Of a stretch of 64,000 bases of DNA, positions 51,243-59,610 are shown piece by piece. The translations under genes and the position numbers were made by a program. Under the pieces are notes generated by a model that was given only the letters and a program-made list of their open reading frames with translations, made no database searches and had not been told where the DNA came from. This DNA comes from Hymenobacter sp. YIM 151858-1 (GTDB taxonomy: Bacteria; Bacteroidota; Bacteroidia; Cytophagales; Hymenobacteraceae), in the NCBI RefSeq assembly GCF_025979705.1, contig NZ_CP110136.1:62001-126000 (forward strand), read 5' to 3'. Within the stretch, counting starts at the first letter, position 1. Each line of letters begins with the position of its first letter.

Positions 51243-52106
51243 ATGACAAAGGTCAGGGCCTACTTCCAACTTCTGAAATTCCGGCTTTCGCTCACCGTAG
51301 CGTTTTCTGCGGCTATCGGCTTCATGCTCGGCCAGCATGAGTTTGCATGGCGTGTTCACTGGGCCGAGGCTTTGCTAGTAATGCTGGGCGGCTTATTGGT
51401 AACGGGCTCTGCAAATACCATCAACCAGATATACGAGAAGGATCTGGATCGGCTGATGAAACGAACGGCCCAACGCCCGTTGCCGCAGGGTGTACTCACC
51501 ATAACCGAAGCCTGGGTTTTTGTTGTTATTACGGGGTTGGCGGGCCTGTTGCTGTTGGGCTTGTACTTCAATCCGCTAACGGCTGTCATATCCCTGCTTT
51601 CGCTTATTCTCTACGGGTTTATTTACACTCCCTTAAAGCGTATCTCTCCCATTTGTGTGGCAGTGGGGGCCATACCCGGAGGTTTGCCGCCCATGATTGG
51701 CTGGGTAGCTGCCACGGGGATGCTGACGGTAGAAGCCTGGATTCTCTTTGGCATTCAGTTTATGTGGCAATTCCCGCACTTCTGGGCTATCGCCTGGGTG
51801 CTCGATGAGGACTACAGCAAAGCCGGGTTCCGGATGCTACCAACCTCCGGAGGGCGCGATTTGCGCACGGCCTTTCAGATAATGACTTATACGCTGCTGC
51901 TCATCCCGCTTAGCCTGCTGCCCATGCAGTTTGGCATGACGGGTAAAACATCGGCGCTTATTGCTGTACTGTGCGGAGTTTTATTCCTGATGCAGACGTT
52001 TTACCTCATGCGTACCGGCTCCAAGAAGGCCGCGATGCGCATCATGTTTGGCTCGTTTCTGTACCTCCCGATCGTGCAGATAGCCTTAGTCATCGACAAA
52101 CTCTAA
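51243..52106 (+). CDS. ctaB: Protoheme IX farnesyltransferase (heme O synthase)
   Basis: CtaB attaches a farnesyl group to heme B to give heme O, the substrate of CtaA. The 287-residue product is an UbiA-type prenyltransferase with nine helices. The first Asp-rich motif is N-x2-N-x6-D-x-D-x5-RTxxRPLP, seen as NTINQIYEKDLDRLMKRTA with D67 and D69, and the second acidic region is the loop ending DEDYSKAGFRML. ATG 51243 is preferred to a TTG five codons upstream. It is 52 bases after ctaA and 10 bases before the first COX3 gene. Confidence 0.95.
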   Translation: MTKVRAYFQLLKFRLSLTVAFSAAIGFMLGQHEFAWRVHWAEALLVMLGGLLVTGSANTINQIYEKDLDRLMKRTAQRPLPQGVLTITEAWVFVVITGLAGLLLLGLYFNPLTAVISLLSLILYGFIYTPLKRISPICVAVGAIPGGLPPMIGWVAATGMLTVEAWILFGIQFMWQFPHFWAIAWVLDEDYSKAGFRMLPTSGGRDLRTAFQIMTYTLLLIPLSLLPMQFGMTGKTSALIAVLCGVLFLMQTFYLMRTGSKKAAMRIMFGSFLYLPIVQIALVIDKL

Positions 52107-52116
52107 CATTTCGGAT

Positions 52117-52704
52117 ATGCATCCTTCCGAGTCGTTAAATAATAAGCAAGTAGCCCTAGGTATTCATCCGTTGCGCTTCCTGCTGTGGCTGATGATCATC
52201 AGCATTACCATGATGTTCGCGGCGTTTACGAGCGCCTTCATCGTGCGTCGGGGCGAAGGTGGTTGGCTTGAGTTCGATCTGCCCTCAGGTTTGGTATTCA
52301 ACTCAGCAGTCATTTTGCTTAGCAGTGCTGCTATGCAGTGGGCTTGGTTTTCGGCTCGCCGCGACGAGCTTCGGCGCGTACAGCTGGCTATGCTGGTAAC
52401 CTTTGCCCTAGGTGTTCTTTTCCTGATTGGGCAATGGCAGGTATGGGAAGAGCTGGTTCAGAACAAGATTTTCTTCGGGGGCAAGGATAGCAACCCAGGG
52501 GGTTCTTTCGTATACGTGCTCACCGGTGTACACGCCTTTCACTTGGTAACGGGTTTGGTGTTCCTGTTAGTGGTACTGCTTAAAAGTCTGCGTTTTCAGG
52601 TGCACTCCCGGCAAATGATGGCTATGACCAACGGAACCATCTACTGGCACTTCCTGGGTGGGCTTTGGTTGTACCTGTATTTGTTTCTACTTTTGAACCA
52701 CTGA
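52117..52704 (+). CDS. Cytochrome c oxidase subunit III-like protein (short form)
   Basis: A 195-residue five-helix COX3-family protein: MHPSESLNNKQVALGIHPLRFLLWL, a second helix with FTSAFIVRRG, then YVLTGVHAFHLVTGLVFL (the conserved His pair) and GTIYWHFLGGLWLYLYLFLLLNH at the end. Subunit III stabilises subunit I and the proton uptake path. A second, longer COX3 gene follows after 20 bases. This double arrangement is common in Bacteroidota; which copy enters which oxidase is unknown. Confidence 0.9.
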   Translation: MHPSESLNNKQVALGIHPLRFLLWLMIISITMMFAAFTSAFIVRRGEGGWLEFDLPSGLVFNSAVILLSSAAMQWAWFSARRDELRRVQLAMLVTFALGVLFLIGQWQVWEELVQNKIFFGGKDSNPGGSFVYVLTGVHAFHLVTGLVFLLVVLLKSLRFQVHSRQMMAMTNGTIYWHFLGGLWLYLYLFLLLNH

Positions 52705-52724
52705 TTTCGTTTTTCTCGCACACT

Positions 52725-53489
52725 ATGGCCATTTCCACTACGGCAACGCAGAACGCCGCTTACGAAGCGCCGCGCAGCGGCACCTGGGACGGCGGTAACG
52801 AACCTTTCAAGGCTAGCTATGGCAAGCTGATGATGTGGTTCTTTCTGCTGTCGGATGCATTCACGTTCGCGGCATTCCTGACCACCTACGGCATGGTGCG
52901 TCACCGCCACCTTGCTTACACCGGTACGCCCGAGGCTTTCCAATTCAGCACGGCTTACTGGCCTATTCCGGAGAAAGTATTTAATGCTTTCCCAGGCCTG
53001 CACGGGGTTGATATCCCGCTGGCCTTCGTAGCCTTGATGACCATGATTCTCATCGTGTCGTCGGTGACGATGGTACTGGCTGTGGAAGCAGGTCACCGCA
53101 TGGATAAGGACGACGTGCAGAAGTGGCTGCTGTGGACTATCCTGTTTGGTGGTATGTTCCTGGGTTGCCAGGCTTGGGAATGGTCGCACTTTATCAGCGG
53201 CACCGACGAGGGCACGCTGATGGCCGATGGGACGCGCTTCTTCGGAGCAAACCTCACGATGAACCAGTACGGCCCGGTGCTGTTTGCCGATCTGTTCTTC
53301 TTCATCACCGGCTTCCACGGCACGCACGTATTCTCGGGCGTTTGCTTGCTGGTATACGCTTTCATCGCGACTACCAACGGTACTTTCCACAAGCGTGGCC
53401 ACTACGAAATGGTTGAGAAGATTGGCCTGTACTGGCACTTTGTAGACCTGGTGTGGGTATTCGTCTTTACCTTCTTCTACCTGATCTAA
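52725..53489 (+). CDS. Cytochrome c oxidase subunit III (long form)
   Basis: A 254-residue COX3-family protein with five to seven helices: KLMMWFFLLSDAFTFAAFL at the first conserved helix, LWTILFGGMFLGCQAWEWSHFI, LFFFITGFHGTHVFSGVCLL (conserved His pair) and the end YWHFVDLVWVFVFTFFYLI, the classical COX3 C-terminus. ATG 52725 is chosen; the upstream frame overlaps the previous gene. Together with the short copy, it supplies subunit III for the oxidase encoded by coxB and coxA. Confidence 0.92.
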   Translation: MAISTTATQNAAYEAPRSGTWDGGNEPFKASYGKLMMWFFLLSDAFTFAAFLTTYGMVRHRHLAYTGTPEAFQFSTAYWPIPEKVFNAFPGLHGVDIPLAFVALMTMILIVSSVTMVLAVEAGHRMDKDDVQKWLLWTILFGGMFLGCQAWEWSHFISGTDEGTLMADGTRFFGANLTMNQYGPVLFADLFFFITGFHGTHVFSGVCLLVYAFIATTNGTFHKRGHYEMVEKIGLYWHFVDLVWVFVFTFFYLI

Positions 53490-53503
53490 TTGCTTAATAG
53501 TTG

Positions 53504-53551
53504 GATGGCTAGATGGCTGCATGTTCGTCGAACATCAACCATTTAGCCATC
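53504..53551. repeat. Nested inverted repeat between COX3 and COX4-like genes
   Basis: A 15-bp outer arm (53504-53518) pairs with 53537-53551 with two mismatches, and a 7-bp inner stem ATGTTCG/CGAACAT lies at 53521-53535. No T run follows, so it is more likely an mRNA structure for processing or attenuation than a terminator. Confidence 0.55.
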
Positions 53552-53576
53552 TGGCTGTTTAACCTCTGTCATAATC

Positions 53577-53927
53577 ATGGCTCAGCACGCTCCCGAACAC
53601 GATTACAACGCCGAAGGTCACGCGGTACACGGCAAGCCCAATGTGAAGCCGATTCTGCGTGCTTTGTTGTGGATTGTTGGTATCACTGCCTTCGAATTTT
53701 TGCTGGCATTCATCATGCCTGCTTCCACGCTTCGCAACTCGATCTTCATCATCCTGACCATCTTCAAGGCCTTCTTCATCGTTGCCGAGTTTATGCACTT
53801 GCGCCACGAAACCAAGGGCCTGATCTGGTCGATCCTGATTCCGATGGCCCTGCTCATCTGGCTGTTGGTGGCTCTGGTTTCTGAAGGTAGCTTCGTTGGC
53901 GAAGCCATCTTCAACGCTTACAAATAA
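53577..53927 (+). CDS. Cytochrome c oxidase subunit IV-like protein
   Basis: A 116-residue protein with three transmembrane helices, the form of prokaryotic COX subunit IV (CtaF/CoxD): a hydrophilic His-rich start (AQHAPEHDYNAEGHAVHG), helix 1 LLWIVGITAFEFLLAFIMP, helix 2 FIILTIFKAFFIVAEFMHLRHE (with the family motif FFIVAEFMHLRHE), and helix 3 WSILIPMALLIWLLVALVSEG. It follows the COX3 genes by 87 bases holding an inverted repeat, and is 3 bases upstream of sco. Confidence 0.88.
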   Translation: MAQHAPEHDYNAEGHAVHGKPNVKPILRALLWIVGITAFEFLLAFIMPASTLRNSIFIILTIFKAFFIVAEFMHLRHETKGLIWSILIPMALLIWLLVALVSEGSFVGEAIFNAYK

Positions 53928-53930
53928 GGC

Positions 53931-54605
53931 ATGAGGCCCCAGAAAGTCTTAATACTGGGCCTCCTTCTGCTCTTGCCGGTACTGGCATTCCTGTTTCTTT
54001 ACAGCTTCGGTACCAACCATTTCGCGCTGCGCACTTTCTATCCGCTTCGTGTCGACTCGACGCAAGTAGGAGGGAAGTGGCAGCGCGATACGGTTTTTCA
54101 TCGGGTGGGTTATTTTCGCCTTCAAAACCAATCGGGGCAGTTGGTCACGGCAAAGAACCTGGAGGGAAATGTGTACGTGGCTAGTTTTTTCGCTACCAAC
54201 TGTGCTGATGTCTGCCCTAGGTTGAACAGCCAATTGCAGCGGGTGCAGGAGAAGTTCAGGAAAGAGCCGCGCCTCAAACTGCTGTCGTTCAGCGTTGATC
54301 CGGAGCGCGATTCCGTCGCGGCGCTGGCGAAATATGCCGAGCAGTACGGCGCCATTGCGGGTAAGTGGTATTTTCTTACCGGAGCCAAGGATAGCGTTGC
54401 GCGCCTGGCAATGGAGTCTTACAAGCTTGCCGATGCCGGGCCGGCAACCATCAGCTCGTCGGGTGGTTTAGTGAATAGCCCGCGCTTGGTGCTGGTAGAC
54501 CGCGACAAGCATATACGGGGCGTGTACGATGGCCTTGATCCGAAAGACGTGGATCGACTGATGACCGAAATTCGCATTTTGCTTTACACCTATGACCACG
54601 ACTAA
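53931..54605 (+). CDS. SCO1/SenC-family copper chaperone-like protein
   Basis: Sco proteins deliver copper to the CuA site of subunit II. The 224-residue product has one N-terminal transmembrane anchor (LILGLLLLLPVLAFLFLY) and a thioredoxin-like domain with the CxxxC pair C91/C95 in TNCADVCPRL. The conserved His that should complete the Cu site lies in a V-D-H-S/T-type motif; here the aligned stretch reads LVNSPRLVLVD, so Asn182 occupies the His position by my alignment. It overlaps the next gene by 14 bases. Confidence 0.86.
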   Translation: MRPQKVLILGLLLLLPVLAFLFLYSFGTNHFALRTFYPLRVDSTQVGGKWQRDTVFHRVGYFRLQNQSGQLVTAKNLEGNVYVASFFATNCADVCPRLNSQLQRVQEKFRKEPRLKLLSFSVDPERDSVAALAKYAEQYGAIAGKWYFLTGAKDSVARLAMESYKLADAGPATISSSGGLVNSPRLVLVDRDKHIRGVYDGLDPKDVDRLMTEIRILLYTYDHD

Positions 54606-55155
54606 CCCTGGCGTAGCAGCCGGACCCGTAATGCCGCGCGGGTACAAAGTGGTAATGCTTGCACTGGGCGCTATCATCCCGATAGCAGTAGCGGTGCTTT
54701 ACTATTTTCCGCAGGTCTTTCGCATCGAGGGGGCCGACGTGAGCTTTTTGCCCGCCGTTAATGCGGGGCTGAATTCGCTAACGGCTGTGTGCCTGATGCT
54801 GGGTTATTACTTCATCCGGAATAAGGATGTAGCCAAGCACCGGGCCATGATGGGCACGGCTTTTCTGCTGGGGTCCGTTTTCCTGGTGTCGTATGTGGTG
54901 TACCATTCCCAAGCCGCAACCACCCGCTTTGGTGGCGAAGGAGTTGTTCGGTACATCTACTACTTCGTGCTGCTCACGCACATTTTGCTGGCGGCCGTAA
55001 CGGTAGGGCTGGTGTTGTTTACGCTGTATTTTGCCATCAGCAACCAGTTTGCCAAGCACCGCAAAATTGCACGCTGGACATACCCCATCTGGCTGTATGT
55101 ATCGGTTACGGGCGTAATCGTATACTTCATGATAGCGCCTTACTACGTACACTAG
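54592..55155 (+). CDS. DUF420 family membrane protein
   Basis: A 187-residue membrane protein with about five helices matching DUF420: KVVMLALGAIIPIAVAVLYYFP, FLPAVNAGLNSLTAVCLMLGYYFIRN, KHRAMMGTAFLLGSVFLVSYVVYH and the final helix YPIWLYVSVTGVIVYFMI. DUF420 proteins are associated with heme-copper oxidase biogenesis (the staphylococcal relative CtaM is needed for an aa3 oxidase), and the location here agrees. It overlaps sco by 14 bases and is followed 42 bases later by the small CxxC gene. Confidence 0.88.
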   Translation: MTTTNPGVAAGPVMPRGYKVVMLALGAIIPIAVAVLYYFPQVFRIEGADVSFLPAVNAGLNSLTAVCLMLGYYFIRNKDVAKHRAMMGTAFLLGSVFLVSYVVYHSQAATTRFGGEGVVRYIYYFVLLTHILLAAVTVGLVLFTLYFAISNQFAKHRKIARWTYPIWLYVSVTGVIVYFMIAPYYVH

Positions 55156-55197
55156 CGCGGGGCGGAACTTCACTTTCTGGAAGCTGTTGAAAGAGGT

Positions 55198-55452
55198 ATG
55201 AAAAAGGTATTGTTTGCTGTATTGCCGGTTTTGTTCGTGCTGCTGCTGAGCCTCGCGCCCCAGACGATCTACGCCCAGTGCACGCTCTGCAAGAACAACG
55301 TCGAGTCGGCGCGTACCGACAAAGACGGTTACGACATATCGGGGCTGAACAAAGGCATCCTGTACATGATGGCGGCTCCGTACGTGATGGGCGGTTTGGT
55401 TGGTTTTTTCTGGTACCGCAACGTGCGCCGGAAGCGTCAGCAAGCAGCTTAG
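55198..55452 (+). CDS. Small exported membrane protein with CxxC motif
   Basis: An 84-residue protein with a signal peptide (to about residue 26), then CTLCKNNVESAR with a CxxC pair just after the cleavage site, a short polar stretch, and one transmembrane helix (LYMMAAPYVMGGLVGFFWY) with a basic C-terminus. So the CxxC faces the periplasm. It is the last gene of the oxidase-assembly run (ctaA, ctaB, COX3, COX3, COX4, sco, DUF420), which suggests a role in copper or heme handling or in thiol redox during oxidase assembly. The sequence AAAGAGG lies just before the ATG. Function not known. Confidence 0.72.
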   Translation: MKKVLFAVLPVLFVLLLSLAPQTIYAQCTLCKNNVESARTDKDGYDISGLNKGILYMMAAPYVMGGLVGFFWYRNVRRKRQQAA

Positions 55453-55607
55453 TACTTTGCTTGTGGTGGCCCCTAGGTGCCATTATGCGCCTGGCCTGCC
55501 GAAGCGCGCAGTTACCTAGGGCAAAGTGTGGCCCAGGTGGCCGGCGTCCTGCCGGAAAAACTCACCTAGGGCTAACCAACAACGTTGAGTCATCGAGTGC
55601 TTTGCAC

Positions 55608-55637
55608 GCAAATGCCGCCTACTGGCGGCATTTTTGC
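55608..55637 (+). terminator. Terminator after the oxidase-assembly group
   Basis: GCAAATGCCGCC (55608-55619), loop TACT, GGCGGCATTTTTGC (55624-55637): an 8- to 12-bp stem with T5. It lies 155 bases after the small CxxC gene and before the large kinase gene; the interval 55453-55607 otherwise contains three CCTAGG copies and no gene. Confidence 0.72.
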
Positions 55638-55702
55638 TTACTAGCCCGCCGAATCCTAGGTAAGTTTCTAATCTTGCCACGGTTATACCCAGAACTTCTT
55701 TA

Positions 55703-58700
55703 GTGACGAAGCGCTTTTCACCGCTGGTGCTGCTGCTGGCGGCTTTGCTCTGTTTTACGGGAGCTTTCCTGAGCAACTACTTCACGGCGCCGGGCGTGCT
55801 GATGGAGGCCGACATGGCGCGGCTTCAGCAACTGCTTTCTGGGGCTGAAGAGCGGGCCGAGCGCGAGGCCGAAAGTTTGGCCGTGCAGCTGGTGCGCGGC
55901 CAGAGCAGCTTTGCCACACTGCAGGGCGCCACGTACCCAACGTTCGTATTTCGGGGCACACAATTGCTGTACTGGTCCGACCACACCATTCGGCCAGATG
56001 TGCAAAACGTAGCCCAGCCGTTTCGCGACAAGCTGGTGCGCATGCGTTTTGGTACGTACCTGGCCGTGCGGCGCCCGGCGGGCAACTTTACCATTCTCAC
56101 CTACATTCCGCTGCAGCGGCAATACGGCATCAGCAACCGCTATTTGCGCGAAGGGCCCGATCTGGCACTGTTCAAAGGCTCGGATGTGGAGCTGCTGCCC
56201 GGCGCCGAGCAAAACGACCGGCTGCCCAAGCTCTACTCGCACGAAGGACACTACTTGTTTTCGGTACAGAGCCGGCAACCCAACCCCGTTACGGGCAAAT
56301 ACCTGCCGCTGGGGCTGCTGCTCCTAGGTGTTGGGCTGTATGTGGCAGCCGCCTTGCTGATGGGGCACGAGCTGTTTGGGCGCCGCCAGGCCTGGCTTGG
56401 GGCTATGGCTGTGGTGCTGCCTTTGGTATTGCTGCGCGCTGTGCTGCTGCAATTCAACCTGCCGTTTTCGTTTATCGAGTTGCCGTTGTTCGACCCGAAA
56501 GTGTACGCGGCTTCGTGGGTGTCGCCGTCGTTGGGCGATTTGCTGATAAACGCCTCGTTGCTGCTGGTGGTGGCGTGGTACGCGCTGCTGCTGTTTCGGC
56601 GCTACGGCCTGCTGCGCTATATGCGCAGGCTGGAGGGGCAGCCCAAGCGCCTGGGCGCGGCGGTACTCATCTTTCTGGCATTTTACAGCCTGTTGCTGCT
56701 GCTGTACCACTTTTACCTAAGCACGGCTACCAACTCGCAGCTGGTGCTCGATGTAACGCAGAGCATTCAGTTCTCCCGGTTCAAACTCCTGCTTTGCGCC
56801 GCCATTGTGCTGCACACCGGCAGTTATTGCTTTGGCTTTTGGCTGCTCACGCAGTTGTATATGGCCGTGGTGCGCCCGCAGCCCAAACCAATACACTTGC
56901 TGCTGGTAGGCGTGCCGGCCCTGCTTATTCTGCCGGTTGGTTTTGCCCTAGGCGAGCCGGCGCTGGTGCTGCTGGGGCTCACGCTGCTGTTCTTTTTGCT
57001 GCTGCGCATTTCGTCGCTGCGGCTGCTGTCGGGGGTGCTGCCGTACCGCGTGTACGTGTTCGTGTTTCTGATGCTGGGCCTAAGCTCCAGCCTGGGCTCG
57101 TTGGCGCTGTACCAGCACTTCAAGGATCAGCTGATTTTGAGCAAGCAGCGCCTGGCCGGCAACCTGTTGGTGGATAACGACCTGCAAGGGGAGTTTATGC
57201 TGGTTGAGCGCGCGCGCGACATTGCCGCCGACCCCATCATCCGGACGCGCCTCGCCTCGCCGTTTGCCGATCAGGAGTTGGTGCGTCAGCGCATAGCCAA
57301 GTACTACTTGCGCGGGTACTTCGACAAGTACGAGGTGAAGGTGACGCTGTTCGACGCCAACGGCATTCCGATGGACGAACCAGCCAGCACACCCAGGCTG
57401 CCGGCTCTGCGCCCTTATTTGCTGCAGCAAGCCATTCCGACGGACCTGCCCAACCTGTACCTGCTCAACCCCGCGGGTTCGTTCGATACGCGCCGGTACG
57501 TGGCGTTTGTGCCGGTGCCCACCGTAGCTGGCAACGTGGCTACCGTAATGCTGCAGCTCACGCTGAAAAAGCTGACGGCCAACAGCGTAGTGCCCGAGTT
57601 GCTGGTCGATCAGAAGTACTTTCAGCCGGGCCTCGGTAACGAGCTGAGCTACGCCGGCTACGAGTACGACCGGCTGGTGTACAGCGAGGGGGATTTTGAC
57701 TACGTGAACAACCTGCCCGTGCCGGTGCTGCACGATGAGCGCCTGTACACCGCTGGCGTGGTGCTGAATGGTGGCCACCACCTGGGCGTAAAGGGGCCGC
57801 AAAACCGCACCGTAGTGGTTTCGACGCCCACGTATGCCGTGGCCGAATGGCTGGCCAACTTCTCGTTCTGGTTTTTGCTGCACACCATTGGCGGGGTACT
57901 GGCCGGGGTGGTGGTGCTGGTGGTGCGCGGGCGGCATCCGCAGCTGCTGCGCGCTACGTTCAGCGCTAAAATCCAGCTGTTTCTCAACATCGGTATTCTG
58001 GTAACGCTTTTGGTGGTGAGCTTAGCCACGGCCAGCCTGTTTACCGACACCTACAAGCGCGATTTGCGCCGCACCTACGAGCGCCGCGGCCAGCTGGCGC
58101 AGGCTACCTTGCTCAAAAACCGCGACCTGCTAACCGAGCCCGAAGGTCACGAACGCCTAACCGAGCTGGCCGAAAACGTATCGACGCTAACCGAGGCCGA
58201 CCTGAACCTCTACGACGCCAAAGGCCAGCTGCTGGTAAGCAGCCAGCCGCTGATTTTCGAGGCCGGGTTGGTAAGTGAGCTGATGAACCCCGAAGCCGTG
58301 GCAGCCTTAGCCGAGCGAGGGCAACCGCGCATTCTGGTAAACGAGCGCGCCGGCTCGTTGTCTTTCAATACGCTGTATTTGCCGCTGCGCGCCCAAACGG
58401 CGGGCCCGGGTGGGGGCGCGGTGCTGGGCTACGTGGGCATTCCGTTCTTCGACTCGGAAAAGGAGCTGAACACCAAGCTGACGGAGCTGACGACGACCAT
58501 CCTGAACATCTTCACCGTGATGTTCATCTTGTTCCTGTTCCTCACGTTTGTGGCCACGCGCGTGCTCACACAGCCACTTAAGCTGATTACCGAAAAGCTG
58601 CGCCACACCACGCTTACGGGGCAAAACGAGCCGCTGGCTTACGAGTCGAACGACGAAATTGGCTTGCTGGTGCGCGAGTACAACACCATGCTGCACAAGC

Positions 58701-59404
58701 TCGAAGACAGCAAGCAGGAGCTGGCCATGCAGGAGAAAGAAGCCGCGTGGCGCGAAATGGCCCGGCAGGTAGCCCACGAAATCAAGAACCCGCTCACGCC
58801 CATGAAGCTGAGCCTGCAGTTCTTGCAGCGTGCCTTGGCCGAAAAGCGCGACAACATCGAGGAAATGATGGGGCGCATCTCGCAAACGCTCATCACGCAG
58901 ATTGATGTGCTAACCGACATTGCCACGTCATTCTCCAACTTCACCAACCTGCCGGCCATGCGCCCCGAGCGCCTGGGTATTGCCTCGGTGCTGCGGCGCT
59001 GCGTGGCTTTGCACCAGCACGTGCGCATGGAGGTGGAGCCCGGCGCCGAAGACGCGGTGGTGTACGCCGATGAAAGCCTGATTGTGCGCACCTTCAACAA
59101 CCTGTTGCTGAATGCCCTGCAAGCGGTGCCGGAAGAGCGAAAACCGGAGGTGGTGGCGCGCGTGCAACTGCCCGCGCCGGGGTTGGTGCGCATCAGCATC
59201 GAGGATAACGGCAGCGGCATTGCCGACGACGTGCGCGACAACGTGTTCAAGCCTAACTTTACTACCAAGGAGAAAGGCTCGGGCATTGGTTTGGCCGTGG
59301 CCCGGCGCGGCATCGAGAGTGCGGGCGGTAAAATCTGGTTTGAGACGACGGAGGGCCTAGGTACTACTTTCTTCATTGAGCTGCCGCAGGCCGCCGGGGT
59401 GTAG
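55703..59404 (+). CDS. Giant membrane histidine kinase (NtrY-like)
   Basis: A 1233-residue kinase starting at GTG 55703. N-terminal helix (11-30), an extracytoplasmic segment to about 195, then about eight more helices between 200 and 470, a second extracytoplasmic domain (about 490-720), two more helices near 725 and 765, a third extracytoplasmic region (790-935), a final helix (LNIFTVMFILFLFLTFVA), a HAMP domain, HisKA with His near residue 1025 (RQVAHEIKNPLTPMK, the NtrY-type motif), N box LLLNALQAV, G1 DNGSGI and G2 GSGIGLAVARRG. No response regulator gene is adjacent in the window, so its partner is unknown. The signal is unknown; the size of the sensory part is unusual. Confidence 0.9.
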   Translation: MTKRFSPLVLLLAALLCFTGAFLSNYFTAPGVLMEADMARLQQLLSGAEERAEREAESLAVQLVRGQSSFATLQGATYPTFVFRGTQLLYWSDHTIRPDVQNVAQPFRDKLVRMRFGTYLAVRRPAGNFTILTYIPLQRQYGISNRYLREGPDLALFKGSDVELLPGAEQNDRLPKLYSHEGHYLFSVQSRQPNPVTGKYLPLGLLLLGVGLYVAAALLMGHELFGRRQAWLGAMAVVLPLVLLRAVLLQFNLPFSFIELPLFDPKVYAASWVSPSLGDLLINASLLLVVAWYALLLFRRYGLLRYMRRLEGQPKRLGAAVLIFLAFYSLLLLLYHFYLSTATNSQLVLDVTQSIQFSRFKLLLCAAIVLHTGSYCFGFWLLTQLYMAVVRPQPKPIHLLLVGVPALLILPVGFALGEPALVLLGLTLLFFLLLRISSLRLLSGVLPYRVYVFVFLMLGLSSSLGSLALYQHFKDQLILSKQRLAGNLLVDNDLQGEFMLVERARDIAADPIIRTRLASPFADQELVRQRIAKYYLRGYFDKYEVKVTLFDANGIPMDEPASTPRLPALRPYLLQQAIPTDLPNLYLLNPAGSFDTRRYVAFVPVPTVAGNVATVMLQLTLKKLTANSVVPELLVDQKYFQPGLGNELSYAGYEYDRLVYSEGDFDYVNNLPVPVLHDERLYTAGVVLNGGHHLGVKGPQNRTVVVSTPTYAVAEWLANFSFWFLLHTIGGVLAGVVVLVVRGRHPQLLRATFSAKIQLFLNIGILVTLLVVSLATASLFTDTYKRDLRRTYERRGQLAQATLLKNRDLLTEPEGHERLTELAENVSTLTEADLNLYDAKGQLLVSSQPLIFEAGLVSELMNPEAVAALAERGQPRILVNERAGSLSFNTLYLPLRAQTAGPGGGAVLGYVGIPFFDSEKELNTKLTELTTTILNIFTVMFILFLFLTFVATRVLTQPLKLITEKLRHTTLTGQNEPLAYESNDEIGLLVREYNTMLHKLEDSKQELAMQEKEAAWREMARQVAHEIKNPLTPMKLSLQFLQRALAEKRDNIEEMMGRISQTLITQIDVLTDIATSFSNFTNLPAMRPERLGIASVLRRCVALHQHVRMEVEPGAEDAVVYADESLIVRTFNNLLLNALQAVPEERKPEVVARVQLPAPGLVRISIEDNGSGIADDVRDNVFKPNFTTKEKGSGIGLAVARRGIESAGGKIWFETTEGLGTTFFIELPQAAGV

Positions 59405-59610
59405 CGCTGCGCGGTGCTCGGCGCTGGCGCCGCAGGCGCCAATGCGGGGCCGCGCCGTTTGGGCCCGGTAGTGCGCAGTTCCGCAGGGCGGCTGTTGGCC
59501 GCCGCGCCGAGTATCACTCAGCGCTACAGGATTTTTATCGGGCCACGCTACGTTTGCGTGCCGTACGTTACTTCGCCTTTGGGTTGCCGCCGCTCCGCCG
59601 CGAGCTTTCT

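Noticed and set aside
55278-55703. 141-codon open frame over the small CxxC gene and the following gap
   Set aside because: Overlaps a better-supported exported protein in another frame and runs through the terminator.
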